NCBI GenBank assembly: GCA_002245135.1
Contig: NGBS01000891.1
Span: 37,372-101,371, forward strand
Reading direction: 5' to 3'
Length of the DNA stretch: 64,000 bases
Source: Proteromonas lacertae
Lineage: Eukaryota > Sar > Bigyra > Opalinata > Proteromonadidae
Shown here one piece after another: positions 35,847 to 50,154 of the stretch (the stretch's first letter is position 1; every line of letters starts with the position of its first letter). A program made the translations under genes and the position numbers. A model generated the notes under the pieces. It did not search any database and was not told where the DNA came from. It saw only the letters and a program-made list of their open reading frames with translations.

Positions 35847-37224
35847 TTATGCCAATGGAACAAATCCATTATACTTCTGTATCTTCTGAGTACACATAAA
35901 ATTATAAGTAATTTCAGCAATAGATTCAACTAAATAAGTTCCATCACAACTGCCATGATATTTCATCATTCTTGATATAAAAGGGCATAATATACTACAA
36001 TCAGTAAAACTAAGATTCTCTGTATTCTCACAATGATAACAAATACTATCTTTATTACTACAATGATATAATTTCAACACTTCACTTCCAGCAGGATGTC
36101 TTGTTACAAAATCTGAAATGAAATATAATTGTGGTTTATAAGATATATTACAATTATTGTTATTATTATTATCATGAAGAGGTAAACACCATATATCCAT
36201 CGAACTTGAACTTGTGACTCTTGGATCCATTATACTTGAATAATATGCAGTTGTACCACCAAAACTATGGCCTGTAATGTGAATGTTTGCCATATCAATT
36301 AAACCATTTAAAGGATGAAGAATTACACCATCATTTATATCCTATTTAATAAATAAATAGATTAACATACTGACATTTCATCAATTGTTGCTGATATTTC
36401 TTGACTTCTTTGCTGTAATTTCTGTTTAATAACATCTAACTTCCCATTCTTCACACTTTTATAATCTATATTATCATAATATATTTCTTCACCATTTGGT
36501 AGTTTTGTATAAGTACAAGAATGATCACAATGCTCAAGACTAATGACTATTGTACCTCTACTACATAATTCTAAACAATATTTACTCTATTCGAATAAAT
36601 TATAACATAAATACATAATTATCTGGTAATCCATTAATTCCATGACTAAATATAACCAATGGATATGGTCCATTCGTCTTATCAACTGCACCTGGTGATA
36701 CTCTTAACTTTAACTCTTGTATAAACAACGTAAAGTACTTTGGCCACATAAATGTCTTGATATGAATTGGAATTACTTCTGTATGTGCATAATATTGGGT
36801 TAGCTTCTGTTCATCAACTTGAGTTGGGTAATATATACGACACATTACTTGATTTTGAGATCTATTAATACAGTAATATTCAATTCCAACTCTATATTTA
36901 TTTTTTGCATTTGGCACTATTTTAACATCATTCATTGGGAATATAAAATCCAGCACCAATGTGGCTAATATTCCAGCAAGCATTATCAAAAAGTCAAGAA
37001 CAACGGAGGGTTGAAGAATAAAATAATCCACAAAATGAATAAATGTTACAAAACATAGCGGAAAAACTTGAAATCTAAACCTTGAATAGTACCATACATT
37101 CAAATACACAACGAATAGGAATCCATTCAGAAAATCTAGAATTTAAGCTTATAATTATATACATATTTGGTACATAATATACAGAGAGTAGTATAACAAT
37201 TAATAACCCCTCTAGTTTCAACAT
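35847..37224 (-). CDS. Platelet-activating-factor acetylhydrolase-like, membrane-anchored
   Basis: The N-terminal part has two or three hydrophobic helices (FPLCFVTFIHFVDYFIL; LDFLIMLAGILATLVLDFIF), then YCINRSQNQVMCRIYYPTQ and YPLVIFSHGINGLPDNYVFM (oxyanion-side motif). Later exons give LCSRGTIVISLEHCDHSCTY, and the nucleophile elbow GHSFGGTTAYYSS with the catalytic Ser. Asp follows in SMDIWCLPL, matching the human plasma enzyme. The catalytic His is less clear: the expected loop reads CENTENLSFTD, with no His at the matching place, though one lies just before it. The N-terminal helices would hold it in a membrane. The exact start exon is uncertain: a MLKLEGLLIVILLS exon at 37224 is possible. 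Confidence 0.75.
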
Positions 37225-37408
37225 AATTGAGAATTAAATAATTCTAGGCTTGATAATATGTTTGATGATGTTTTTCTATTTTCTCTTTAAATTCCATTAA
37301 TAATTACATTTTTTATATAATAAACATACCATCACACAAGTATCAATATAACAAAATAAAATACAAAATGAATAATAAAAATAATAGCTTTTCACAAATA
37401 TAAACACT

Positions 37409-38136
37409 TTACTGACTTTGTTCTTGAATTTTTAAGTTCAATTGCTTAACTGCATCTTCTAATCTTCCTACTTTCCCTGTTAATTGTTGATTTAGTTCTG
37501 TATCTATAAAGAATATAACTCTGATTCTTACATTTCATTTCTTCATCTAAATACAACCTATTTTGAGCTAATATAGAATCTAAATCTTCAGACATTTGGA
37601 AAGTTATCTGACCATATTCTGCTGGTAGCACAGTTTCAATTTTGGCCAAGCCTTTTTTAATTTGATCGATTAAAGTGGTACTTTCACAAACTTTTCTTTT
37701 GTATTCATCTTTTTCCTTTTGTACATCTATAATTTGTTTTTGTAATCTATGCATTATAGCTTCTTCTTCATATTCTAGAGTATTCTGTAGATTTATCTTT
37801 TCTTTCTGTAGATCTTCCATTTTTCTTTGAAGGCTATTCGTCAGTTTTTCTTCTTCACTTTCTGATGCTAAAATAATATTTTCTTTTTCTTGACTCAAAG
37901 TTCTTAATCTTTCCATTAGCTTCAAACTAATAGATTCTTCTTCTGCTTCAGATGCTAGCGTCTAGATATTTTAAATAAATAACAATATAAATACCATTTG
38001 TTGTATCTTATCACGATATTTTTCTATCTCTCTTTCTAGTTGTCTATTTCGCCTTCTTTCTTCTTCTAGTTCTTTCTAAGGATATCAGGTAAATAAAGAA
38101 TACTTTTAACTGAGTGATTGTCTCTTCGTTGCTCAT
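37409..38136 (-). CDS. CCDC6: CCDC6-family coiled-coil protein
   Basis: Starts MSNEETIT and is coiled coil for nearly all of its length. The characteristic CCDC6 repeats are clear: EAEEESISLKLMERLRTLSQ, EKENIILASESEEEKLTNSL, QRKMEDLQKEKINLQNTLEY and EEEAIMHRLQKQIIDVQKEK, each with EExxxxxxLxxKxxxLxxEK spacing. A further helix ends in TELNQQLTGKVGRLEDAVKQ. In animals CCDC6 is a checkpoint and cytoskeletal-linker protein known from RET fusions. It is shorter here (about 220 residues). Short introns at about 37505-37525, 37960-37995 and 38075-38108 interrupt the frame. Confidence 0.75.
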
Positions 38137-38335
38137 TTAAAAAACAATTTCTATTTTCTTATTAAATTGATCCGTTACACATTTTTTTTCTTCTTATAAT
38201 AATCTGAACTGAACAGTATTTGCTATAACAAATGTTAGATGTGTAGAACACGTTAATATGATGAAGCAATTAAATCAACCCAGTGTATTATTAAACAAAA
38301 ACAAATATAAATGATTAATTATAATCTATACATTA

Positions 38336-41300
38336 TTATTCACTAAACGAACATTCTGAACCAAACTTCAATGGTTCAATTTTTTCATCCATATCTTTCT
38401 TCTCTTCACTTGGTTTATGTTGAGATATTTGATCGAATTGAATCTGCTTTGCTACTTGGATCTGTGCTAAAGATGGAAGAGAATTTAAGGTATAATCATT
38501 ATTTTTATATGACATTTTTCTACTCTTAGATGTAGAAGGTCTTGAATTAGAATTACTACCATGTAAAACACTTCCATGAGATTGTCTTGGATTTGGAGAT
38601 TTTGGCTTAAATGTATAATTAACATCTGATTTATTTGTATGAATATCTTTATAACTAAATATTTTTACTGGAACAACTTGTGAAGAAGTTGCTTTATTAA
38701 TTGCTGCTGCAACAGACGATCTTATTGAAAAACCAGTTGGAGATGGAGGTTGAGTTACTGTTTCTACTATTTTCTCCAAATTATCTAATACCATATTATT
38801 ATTATCTTGTGATGAAGTTGTTTCACCAGAATAATTATTCTGATAGAAATCATAAAACTTTGGAATGTATATTATCACTATTTCTAACAACACTCCTGTC
38901 AATATCACTGCCATTCTAAACCACACAATACCAGTTTTATTATCTTTAAACACAGTAAAATCAAAAGGAACTGATATTGCTCCTAATAATAATATTGTTC
39001 CTATAGATAATGATAAAGCAATGGATTGATTATATTCTCTTTGAATATCTCTAGATTCCCATGATATAATAACTCCATACAACAACAAGACAACAATTAT
39101 TAGAATATCAACAATTCTATAATAATAAAATCAATTTAAAAATATACTCAAAAGGTATGTTTAAGTCACATTCATACAAATATTTATGTATTGTAATATC
39201 ATTTGTTGTTACATCAGTTATAATTACTCTAGTAGGAACTGCCAATTCCCATATAATATTGAATATAATATGAAGACCGCAAATCAGAAAGATAATTTGC
39301 ATTAAGAATTTATTTGTAATTGTTTTCTATATAGATTATATTATAGAAGATATATAATATACCTTTTTCAATGCTGGATTTCTAAACAATGCTTTTAATC
39401 TCCAACATTTTGTAATTAATACAGCATACAATAACACAATTCCATTGCCAATACCCCAAGTTCTAAATCTACAAATCCAAACATTTGTAGGAACTGAAAT
39501 AATAAAGAATGTAGAATAAGTTATTATCAACAAAGCAACTACACACAGTATCAAGAAATTCAACGATGCTCTTCTTATACTTGCTCTACTTCTATTCTTT
39601 ATCAAGAACAACAAAACGCCAAATAATATTATTGTCAAAAGAACTGAACAGATAATAGTGAATATTGTCAATGCAACTGAGTATGTAAATGTTTCATAGA
39701 ATGGTCCAAAATAACACACTTTATTCAGGTTAATTGGCTCAGAAAAAGATGAATTAGATGAAATAGGATAAATCAGTTGAGTCATACCTGAATCTGACAT
39801 TCTGTACAAGAAAGTTGATCTAGCTAAATAGTTATTAGTTCGTAATATTGCTTTGCCTGATGGTAATATAGCTGTATGATTCTGAATTGTCATTAACAAA
39901 TGCTTAGTAGTTATTGCTGATGTTGACGAAACAATCGAATTCAATTGACTTATCATTGTTATTACATATAATATTGAACTATATACTGATTCTATTCCTT
40001 CATTCAAATACTGTTTTCCAATTAATCTCATTACATCGTATTGAAATCCAATTGAATCTTTTGTTGATATATCTGACATATAGGAACTTACAATATAGAA
40101 GTTAGACATCTTTGTTCTTACAGCATCTGGAATATTATATACATCAATGTTATAAAAAACTTGATGGAAGAAATAATTATTAAAACTCATTGGTAAATAT
40201 ATTCTTATAAAATCTTTTAATTCATAACTAGCAAGAGTGTTTAAGATAAATAATCGTTTTTGTAAATATTTATTCAATATTCTTGTTATATTGTAAGATG
40301 ACATTATCTTATTAGATGGATTATACAATAATGTCATTACTGGGATATTAACACTATAATATTCAGCTAATATTGTTCTGATAGTATGTTCAGATTCTAA
40401 TCCATATTCTGTATTTGAACATATTATGAAAACATTATCATAATCCGATTCTTTATGATAATCAAACAAAAATTTTGTTTTCTGATAAACAGAACTTGAC
40501 ATTGTTATAATATGATCATCACAAGTATTATCATTACTTGGACCAGTATAAAACAATAACTTCTTCCATTTATTTAAATAATTCAACATAGTATCTCTAC
40601 AACCTGATGATAAACATCCAATAAAACAAAATAAAGACTTATCATTCTCAATCTTACTTTGAACAGTATAATCATTCAATCTATCCAATAAATAAATTGG
40701 CGTTTTGATGTAGTAGTCTGGATATTCATATCTATTATTCAATCTGTTAAAATATGATTCAGCAAAAAGTGTTAACAATCTTGGAGATCCAGCATTGTCA
40801 TTTTCAGATGAATATATCAATGGAACTGTTATATACTTCCTTGCTCCTCTATTTGAAACATCACACAACTCACTTTTTAAATCATCCACAATGTAATAAT
40901 CAGAAGCAGAATAGTGATCTGGTATTAAAATATCTGGAGATACTGTTCTAGGTATAAATGATCCATCAGTATCAACTTCAACTAAATATAGGTATCTTTC
41001 AACATATAAATTCTCATCCAAATTAATATAGCCTCCGTATGAATATAATGAAATACCACTTTCTTCTTTATAAAATTGATATTGATAATCAGAATTATTA
41101 GAATACTGTAATGCATATGTAAGTAATTGTGCAACAATATAAGAAGTATCTGCTAATGTACTAATTGATACTGAATTACCAAACACATTATGAACAGTAT
41201 TCTCTATTTCTTCAGTTTTAGAAGTTAAATGAGAATATTTATCTGAAGAAAGTGAATTGAATGATGGAGTTACAACTAATAACGGACTTTTGCCATTGTA

Positions 41301-44300
41301 CCTATTACGTTTCATTGTTGTTTCATCTAGATAATTTGCATATACTGTTATATTCTCATTATCTAAATAGTGATTATCTTCCAAAGCTTTAATTATCTTC
41401 TCTTCACAATTTATAAATGCAAAATATATAATACATTTGTTAGTTGTACATTTCGCATTTATTGTCTGGAAATACCTCAATACTTCATTTTCCATATCTT
41501 TTATATTTTCACAATTAGGTATTTGAATCAGATTATCAACATTATATCCATAAGAATACATTGCATTAATCATATAATTAGAAAACTCAACTGAATATTG
41601 AGCTTCATTGCTAACCATATAAATTGGTCCAGCAAATGTTGCAGTATCCAATATAAACATTTTCTTTAACAAATTAAATGATGATCCAATTGAAATAACG
41701 TTCTTTGAGCATATAAAACCAGATGATAAGGAGAAATAATATAATATCACATCAGTTCGATTTGTTTCATGAACTAAAGAAATAAATGTATTCTTTTCTT
41801 CTAATTTCAATCCACCTATAATAATTTTTATATCCTTTCTATTAATTAATATCTCTCTTAACACTTCTTCATATTTTTCATCATTAGATTCATAGTCAAA
41901 CAAAATTGGATGTAAATATGGATATGATGGGTCATTATCCAAATAATACTGCATAAATCCATTCATTATTTCAAATAACATTCTTCCTTTTGATCCAAAT
42001 TCACCAGTAAATGTAATAATCAATGCAACAGATAGCATAGGAGTATGAAACAATACATCACCCTTTTCATGATCAATAGACCAATCACAATAGACATTAC
42101 CTAATTCATATTTAACTCCTGCATAATATGGACTTATTAACATATTATATACTCCATGAATTACATTAGCGGTTATTCCATCTCTGCTTTGATATAAGAA
42201 TAGGTCATGTGTCAAGTGATGATTTGGATTAAAATGGATATGAAATTCACTATCTTCATTATAAAAAGGATAAAACAATGTTGTATATATTTCATTTCTT
42301 AAAATATCTACATTATAAACAACTATATTCTCCAATGCTCTGATAAATATATTCACTGAACCATATAAATATAACATATCAGCTGTTATTGATATTGAAT
42401 AAGGAATTCTATTCTTAATTTTTTCTTCAAATAGTTTGAAAACTAGAGCAGATTCATTGTAACTTCTTACAAAGGAAATGTTCTCTATTGAATGATTTAA
42501 TGGTTTGTTTGAATTATCCACTCTCATATCAACATAAAACACCATAAACTTTGGGTTTTGGTTTTTCATTGTTACTGCATATTCTTGTAGATCTACCACA
42601 TCAATATCTGATAGAATGACTAATTTATTTTCATTACTGTATTTCCTTGCATCATTTTCAGCAAATTTGGAGTAAGAATCATTTTTACCACAAGCAACAT
42701 AATCAATATCTATAAATCTCATTCTTAATTCATTAAAAAATGATTTTAATGATAAATAATCTGTCTGTGTATATAATATATATTTTGCTGTACTTGTATC
42801 AGATTGAAGATCAAAAAATTGAGTGAAGAAACGGAATGATAGAGGAGCATAAACGCCAGCATAAAATATATTATGATTACAACTTTCACCTTCTGATGGA
42901 GATATATAAAACATAAGTTTATTACTGTCTTCAACCATTTTTATTACATTGATAGAAGAATCTTCCAAAGATGACCAATCTCCTGAGAAGAAAACAGCAT
43001 ATGTATTATTGTATTTAATTACTCTTTCCAAAGCAGATGGATCTTTCAGTGTCAATATATTGAATTCTATACTTCTTAAACGACGGAATGCATTTGTGTA
43101 TTCTATGGATTATATAATATTCAAAAATATATACTTTCTTCATTTATTTCGCTAATAGTCATATCCAAAATATCAACCATATTCTGAGTATTATTGTATA
43201 TCAAAACAACATTTATAATTTCATATTTATGTTTTACCATATAATTACCATTATAATAACATTTATAACCTGGATCATAATATGAATTGAAGAATTCAGG
43301 AAAAATCAATTCATTATATGATGTTTTAATTGTGTATTCATAATTATCTTTCATGTATGCTATTTGAAATATCCAATATGCAGCTGTATTGTTTTTATAA
43401 TATACACCATCAGTAACATTGAAGGAATTCTCAGCAGACATTCTAATTAGATCACTTGGAGATGGTAAAGTATTTGTTTCTTCATAAAAAGATTGTAAAT
43501 GATTAAGAAACATTGATATTGTACCATATGCAATTATCTCTCTTAATGATAATATTGTTATACCTCCATACTGAGTTAAAGCTTCATACATTTTTGATGA
43601 TGTATCATTCATCATTTTATGAGCTAGAAAATAAAATTTTGATATTTTGATATTTATCTTTTCAGTATAATCATAAAATGGCGAAAAAACTGGAAAACTA
43701 TCAAAATTCCAATCATTTGTATTTAATACATTCACAATTTCTACAAAATAATCAACTGAACATAAAAATATCAATACTCTTCTTTCTGTGTTTGGATATA
43801 AATATTTATCTATATATGAATAACCAAAAGAATCTTCCAGTTCTGTAACATTATAATTAAACGTAGTATTTAAGTTTGCTACTAATATTTCCATATATAT
43901 TTTAAATGGATTATAATTGGAGTAGAATATATGGAATCTATTGAAATGTTGATTTGCAAAGAAGTTGATTGGAGTTGTAAATATTTGATTTGATAATCCA
44001 CCACCTATAATTGTATTATTCAAACATACTTGACCTTGAAAATGACCTTGATAATACAATATTTGATCATCTGCTAAAAATTGTGATAATTCATACAAAG
44101 GCATTGATGAATTACCACCAAATATATACTTCACTTTATTATTCATGTTTAGAGAATTCCTTATACAAGATATATACTCAGAATTACAATCATAAACATG
44201 ATACATTATTCGAATATTCGATTTTGTATGTTCATTAAAATAATCAAAAAAGGACATTTCTGCTATAGATACATAATAGCCATAATAACCTCTAACACCA

Positions 44301-47300
44301 GAAAAAGAGTGTAATAATAACACTTCCACAACCATATAATTAGATATAAGTTGAGGCATTTCACTATATTGAAGATTCATTTGAAATGAATATGCTGATT
44401 GATAAACTATTTTGCTGGTATTTTTAATTCTATCTGCATGTATAACATATATTATTTGAGTCATAAAATTCATACTATTCATTCTCTGTGGACCAGTTGC
44501 TGTTTCTACTGTTATAGTTTTCATTGTTTTCTTCACTGTCTTTTGATCAAATGAATTTGATGATTTAACACTTTCTGTAAAGAATAAAACAGAATTAAAT
44601 ATGTTATTTGAATATTGTGATATTTGCTTTTCTGTAGTATTGAAGTATCTATTCATATAAGATACTAAGTTATTAAAAACTGGAGTATTTAAAAATGAGT
44701 TTGATATTTCAAATGAATAGAAATTACCATGAAATTTAAAGTTTATTTGGTCAATTAATTCAGGAATAAAGTGACCAAAATGAATAATATCAAAATCCAT
44801 TCTTACATTATTCAAACTACTCAAATAATTGTATAAGTAATTATCATCTAATAAAGACAATATAGTTCCATGATATTCTGTAAAATGATTGGTCATTATT
44901 GTATTAATATCATCCATAATACTATCAGGATGTACTTCAATCATTGCTATTACTACGTAGCCATATTCCTCTAACTGTTTTCTAAACATTCTTCCAGTAT
45001 CTAACGCATATTCTTCATCTGTCACTAATATATAAATAGGATTGTATGAATGATGACTAATCCATCTACTACAAAATGGAATTAATGGTTTCATATACAC
45101 ATCAAATGTAAATTGATTATCTGATACTACTGTTGTATCTTCAAACAATGGAACTATATTCATCGTAATTATTCCATCAATATCTGGAAATCTGCCTGAT
45201 TTACAAGTAAAACCAAACACAAATTCTATATTATTATCATACAACTGCTTTTTAATACTATCCCATTCATCTTCTGATTCTTCTGAACTGATTGGTATTA
45301 ATATTGGATTGATATATGTATCATTTACCAATGTTCCTTTATTATATTCCTTAATCGGATATAAAAACATAGAAATCATTAAAGATTGGTAAACATTTGA
45401 ACTACTGTTACAATAGATATATCCAACTTCATATACAGCCGAGTGATTTTCATAACATCCATCTAATTCATTCTCTATTAAATTACTTTCATTATATGGC
45501 CCTTTTAATTCAGCTACAGTAACATATTCACTATCTGCTGTTTTTCTTATAATGTAATTACCATATGATAAGACTCTATTCTTTAATAATATACTATCTC
45601 CATGAGGAAAGCTGAATGTTAATTCTTTTGTTAAATATGGTATAATATCTATGGGGTTATATGATTGAGCTACATCTGATAACTGATTAAGAAGTGAAAA
45701 TGCTGAATATAATAACTCATACATAGACAAATCTAATTCTGTTCTTGATAATGATGAATATATCCATTTTTTAAATTCATCATTCTCTTTACTATCTATA
45801 TCATCAGAATATGATGATATTGAATATAAATTAGGTAAAGTATTCATATATCTAAGATTATATCTTGAAGTTAATAAAACTACATATCGACTTGACATAT
45901 CGTATATCTCATTTTTCATTTCTATTAATTCTACTTCTTCTTTTGATAAAGCTATAATTATAATACCTCCTTGTGGCATATAGTTTAATACATGAGTCAA
46001 AATTGCATAAGTAAAATATAATGGTATTCTTTTTACATCTTTCATGTCCAATATTGAATTAACTGATACTCCAATATAAGGTAAATTCTTTATACAATAC
46101 TCTTTTACTCCTTCACTTACAGATATATTGCTATTATACACTACTATTACTTCATTATAACCTCTTGTATTGAAATAACTAAGAGCAGGATCTATAATTT
46201 GGTATATGTTTGCTCCAACTGTAATACTATTAAAATATTATTATATAATTATTATACACATTATCATAACAGACTCTTTCCATACGTGTCTCTATTTTCC
46301 ACAATAACATATGTGATGACATTAACAAATTACCCAATTTCTCATTCATATCATATTCATAATTAAACACAAATATATGTGATACATTTCTATCAATCAA
46401 ATCATCAAAAATATCTTCTAGATTTACATCACCTTCAAATACTACAATACCCATTCCATTATTCTTATAATTAAATGTTTTATAACTATTAAAATTAATC
46501 ATTAGTATTGACTGATAAAATATCATATATTCTAATGATGGATATGGTTGAGTGTATCTTTGAACTGCTACATTATATCTATCAATTCTTACATAACTTC
46601 TATCACTTGAACAATCACAAGTTTTTGATTCTGAAGGTAAATGAAGTTGATGAAAAGCCATATCATCCAGTATAATTTGTTCTATTTTACCATTCACATA
46701 TATACTCAAATAGAAGTTCTTCGTAACGAAATTGTTTCTTGAAAAGTATGCTTCTCCATCAGCAAATACATCGAATTTGGATGTATATATGTAGGAATAC
46801 ATTTGTTTAAAATCAAATGTAGATAATCTAGATACAGTAATCCTTAAAAACAATATTGAATTATAAAAGTTGTTTAATGTAATAACTTCTGATATTGTCA
46901 AATTACTATATTTTATACCCATTTCATCTAAATATATCTTAAATTCAGAATCAGGTATATCATCATCAAAATATGGAAATGGACCTAAGAAGACGAAATT
47001 TTCATATAAATCTGGATATTGATGGAAATATTCAAACTTATAATCATTCATTGTAGTAATATAATATTTTGGTGGAAGCATATTCTTGTTCTTCATTACT
47101 TTCAAAAAACTTAACAACTCATCTGCATTAAAATATGTATAAATTAAACCACCATCTGGCATTTTACTAAGTATATAATCAGCTACATCTTCAGCAGTAT
47201 TTTCATTACAACATTCCATTTCTCTATCATCAATATGATCTTCTTGAATTACTTTTTTGAAATCTTTTGATAGTGAAGCAGCTTTATTCCAAAACCTATT

Positions 47301-50154
47301 TTTAATTATATATATTCATATATTGCTATACTTATCTTTATGATGTAATATTGTAAAAACATCACCAAATAACAGTTTTGTTTTCATGAACACTATTGGT
47401 CCATATGTTGAAGCATAATTACCAAAATACAGCACTTGAGCTGAACAAGTAAAATCATATACATTAAATGTAACAAATATTGGAATATTATAAGTTTTTG
47501 ATAATGGAATTATTGTTTCTATTTGATTACGACTATTTAATAAAAATGAAAATAATAAAATAATACTCTTCAGTAGTATATATTGTAATGACATTATGAT
47601 TCTTCAAAAAATCTTCAACTACATCATATAATTCTTTATAATCATTGGAATAATCTTGTGATATTGCATATGGTTGAAGTAAACATGAATTAATTCCATG
47701 ATATAATGAAACATAGTATACCATTGATGATAAGTATTCTAAATACAATTTATATTTTTCACGAGGAAAAATGATTAATGTAAAACATAAACTGTATAAT
47801 GATAAAATACATTCTATAGAATAATAACAATAAAATAATTATATACGTTCTTTAGAATAGTGATATTGCCATTTAATACTATCAATTATACTTGGATAAA
47901 ACTCTGTATTAAGAATAACAGTTTTACCTCCATAAACAATATTATTTACTTCAATCTTATTCATTTTTAATACATTAATATTACTGGATATATAACTATT
48001 AATGTTGTATAACATAGTTCCTGTTATTCCAACAATACTTTGATGATATAACAAAATAAACAATGATTCAAGATTATAAACGCCAACATCTTCTAATACT
48101 TTACCAATCATATCAGAAATGTAATAACTTAACACAAAATTGTTATACACTTCCATTCCTTGAAAAAATCTATCAGTCATTAGCTTTTCAAAATTATAAT
48201 CTGTATATCTTGAAGCTTCTTTAAAATAATATCCAAATACATAATGTCCATCTCTTTCATCAGGTGTTAAATACTCTACAGCCATACTATATTCTAATGT
48301 AGAAGAGAAAACTATGAACTTTTTATTAGAATTTAATGGATATAATGCTCTTAGAAATTCTATTGCTTTGAGTTGACTTGTTACTAATAAAATATTACCA
48401 CCATCAGTATATTCACTTATTATATTTCTAACAACATCTTCATTTACTTCTTCAACAACATATTCACCTCTATAACTGAAATTATTGTTCCTTGCATATA
48501 TTTTTGCATTTTTCAATGACTCTCTACCATACAATGACTTATCTGATATAATAATTGGATTTCTAAATAAATTTTCATACAACATACTATCTAATAGAGT
48601 AAATAAAGTATAACCTGCAAATAGTAAGTATTTACTGCCTTTACCACCTTCTTGAGGTGATAAATGAATACCCAATCTCTGGTAACTTTCAAATAGTGTT
48701 ATTGCTTTATCTCTAGCTTCAGCTTCTGTATCAAAATATACAAAATCACATTTGTATTTATCTAATAATAGTCTCAATTGTATTAGAAACTCATCATAAT
48801 CGTTATAGGTTAAAGAATAATAAAACAATCTGATATTACGATTCTTTAGAAATAAATTCATATTTGTCTGATATAAACTATATTGAATACCTTCTCTTAA
48901 ATAGGTTGAATAGGTACTGTAATTATCATATACATCAAATAACAAACCAATTCTTATAACATTCGATTCTACTACAATCGTTGGGTTATTAAAAGATGTT
49001 GTATATAATGTTTGTGTTAAAGGATAATCAGTTGGCTGAACTTTAGGATCTATTGTTTCAATTTCACGAAATGTTGTTCTATTATTAGTCTTATCCAACT
49101 CTGTAATTGCAATCACTTTATACACATATAACGACTCTAGTATTGGTATTGAACCATAATCATTTTCATATGATAAACCCAACAATATCTCTTTTACTAT
49201 GGGTAAATTGAATATATATAATGAAGGATAACTATTATAGACTTCATTCAACAGATAATGTAAATAGAATAATGATAATGAAATATCGTCTATTATAACA
49301 TCAGGTAAATTATCTGATAAATCTTTTATCATTTTATCATTACCAATCATAGGAGATACACAATATATATTGTTTAAATCAGGATTTTTAAAATAATATA
49401 AATCTCTTGTATCACAATTTCCAATATTATAAATATTCCACTTACCTAAATTGCCCAAATCAATTACTTTGTTTATTAACTCAATATTTGAATTACTCAA
49501 TTCCAATAAATTCAAAATTACATTATAAACTCTTCTTAATGGTGGTGGATCTGTTATTGATTCAACATTTTTCAATTTATTCTGATAATCGGTTGATAAT
49601 AATTCATCTGAATTAACAACTTCATATTCTATATTATACTGGTTTAATTGAGGTTCAAGGAACTTTGTATATATATATTTAGTCTTATCATCTAACCATA
49701 TGTGAAATATTTTGTACACTAAACAAAACGGCGCGATACAGGTCATATATACTGTATTAGGCTGACTTGTATAAAATAGATTTGGATAGAACATTGAGGT
49801 ACGACGAGGAAATGACACAAAATAAGCACTTTCTTTTGACATAAAATTTATTAATTCTTCAGGAATTGCTGCAAACTGAATTATTATCACAAAATCAATT
49901 CGAATTGGGTTGTTTAGGTAATTATGCAAATCTGACAAATCAGTTTCATTGTTATACACAAAAGGATCAACCAAATAATAACTTAAATTGTTTGGATGAT
50001 CCAATTTATTGAATACATCATACATTTCATTTTTTCTTATTTCTATGTATTTTTCACCTTCTTCTCCTATAGTAGGTATAATGATCTCACCTATTTTTAA
50101 TTCTTCTAGTGATTCAACGAAATATATAACACATAATAATATCAAAAACTTCAT
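38336..50154 (-). CDS. Giant class C GPCR with nine tandem Venus-flytrap modules
   Basis: One gene of eight exons. The introns are 31-39 nt, and each join was checked to keep frame. The protein is about 3,850 residues. A signal peptide MKFLILLCVIYFVES starts it. Then come nine type-1 periplasmic-binding-like modules of about 370 residues, nearest in style to UrtA/AmiC binding proteins. Each closes with a strand pair around an Asn-rich ...SN.Y... or a (D/N)G turn, such as SGKAILRTNNYLARSTFLYR. Approximate genomic spans: 50100-48970, 48970-47860, 47820-46630, 46630-45390, 45390-44335, 44335-43250, 43250-42040, 42040-40850 and 40850-39710. Seven helices follow, from YSVALTIFTIICSVLLTI to RMAVILTGVLLEIVIIYI, with class C-like WRLKALFRNPALKK after helix 3. 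A 160-residue Ser/Pro-rich cytosolic tail ends it. Known class C receptors have one such module per chain. Confidence 0.9.
38850..39710 (-). other. Seven-transmembrane region of the giant receptor
   Basis: Helices in order: TIFTIICSVLLTIILFGVLL, ASLNFLILCVVALLIITYST, GIGNGIVLLYAVLITKCW, FLMQIIFLICGLHIIFNIIW, IVDILIIVVLLLYGVIISWE, SIALSLSIGTILLLGAISVP, and MAVILTGVLLEIVIIYIP. The Cys of VWICRFRTW before helix 3 fits the usual helix-3 disulfide. Two introns fall inside this region and all helices are intact. GABA-B-like fungal and amoebal receptors are the nearest type I know. Confidence 0.85.

Noticed and set aside
42949-43155. Possible gene boundary inside the receptor
   Set aside because: A GTATATA...ATAG intron near 43095-43128 joins the flanking frames exactly (EINEE to KYTNAFRRL), so no boundary is needed.
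38336-50154. Bacterial ABC transporter binding proteins acquired by transfer
   Set aside because: The modules are in one spliced frame with a signal peptide and a 7TM domain, and no permease or ATPase gene is nearby.
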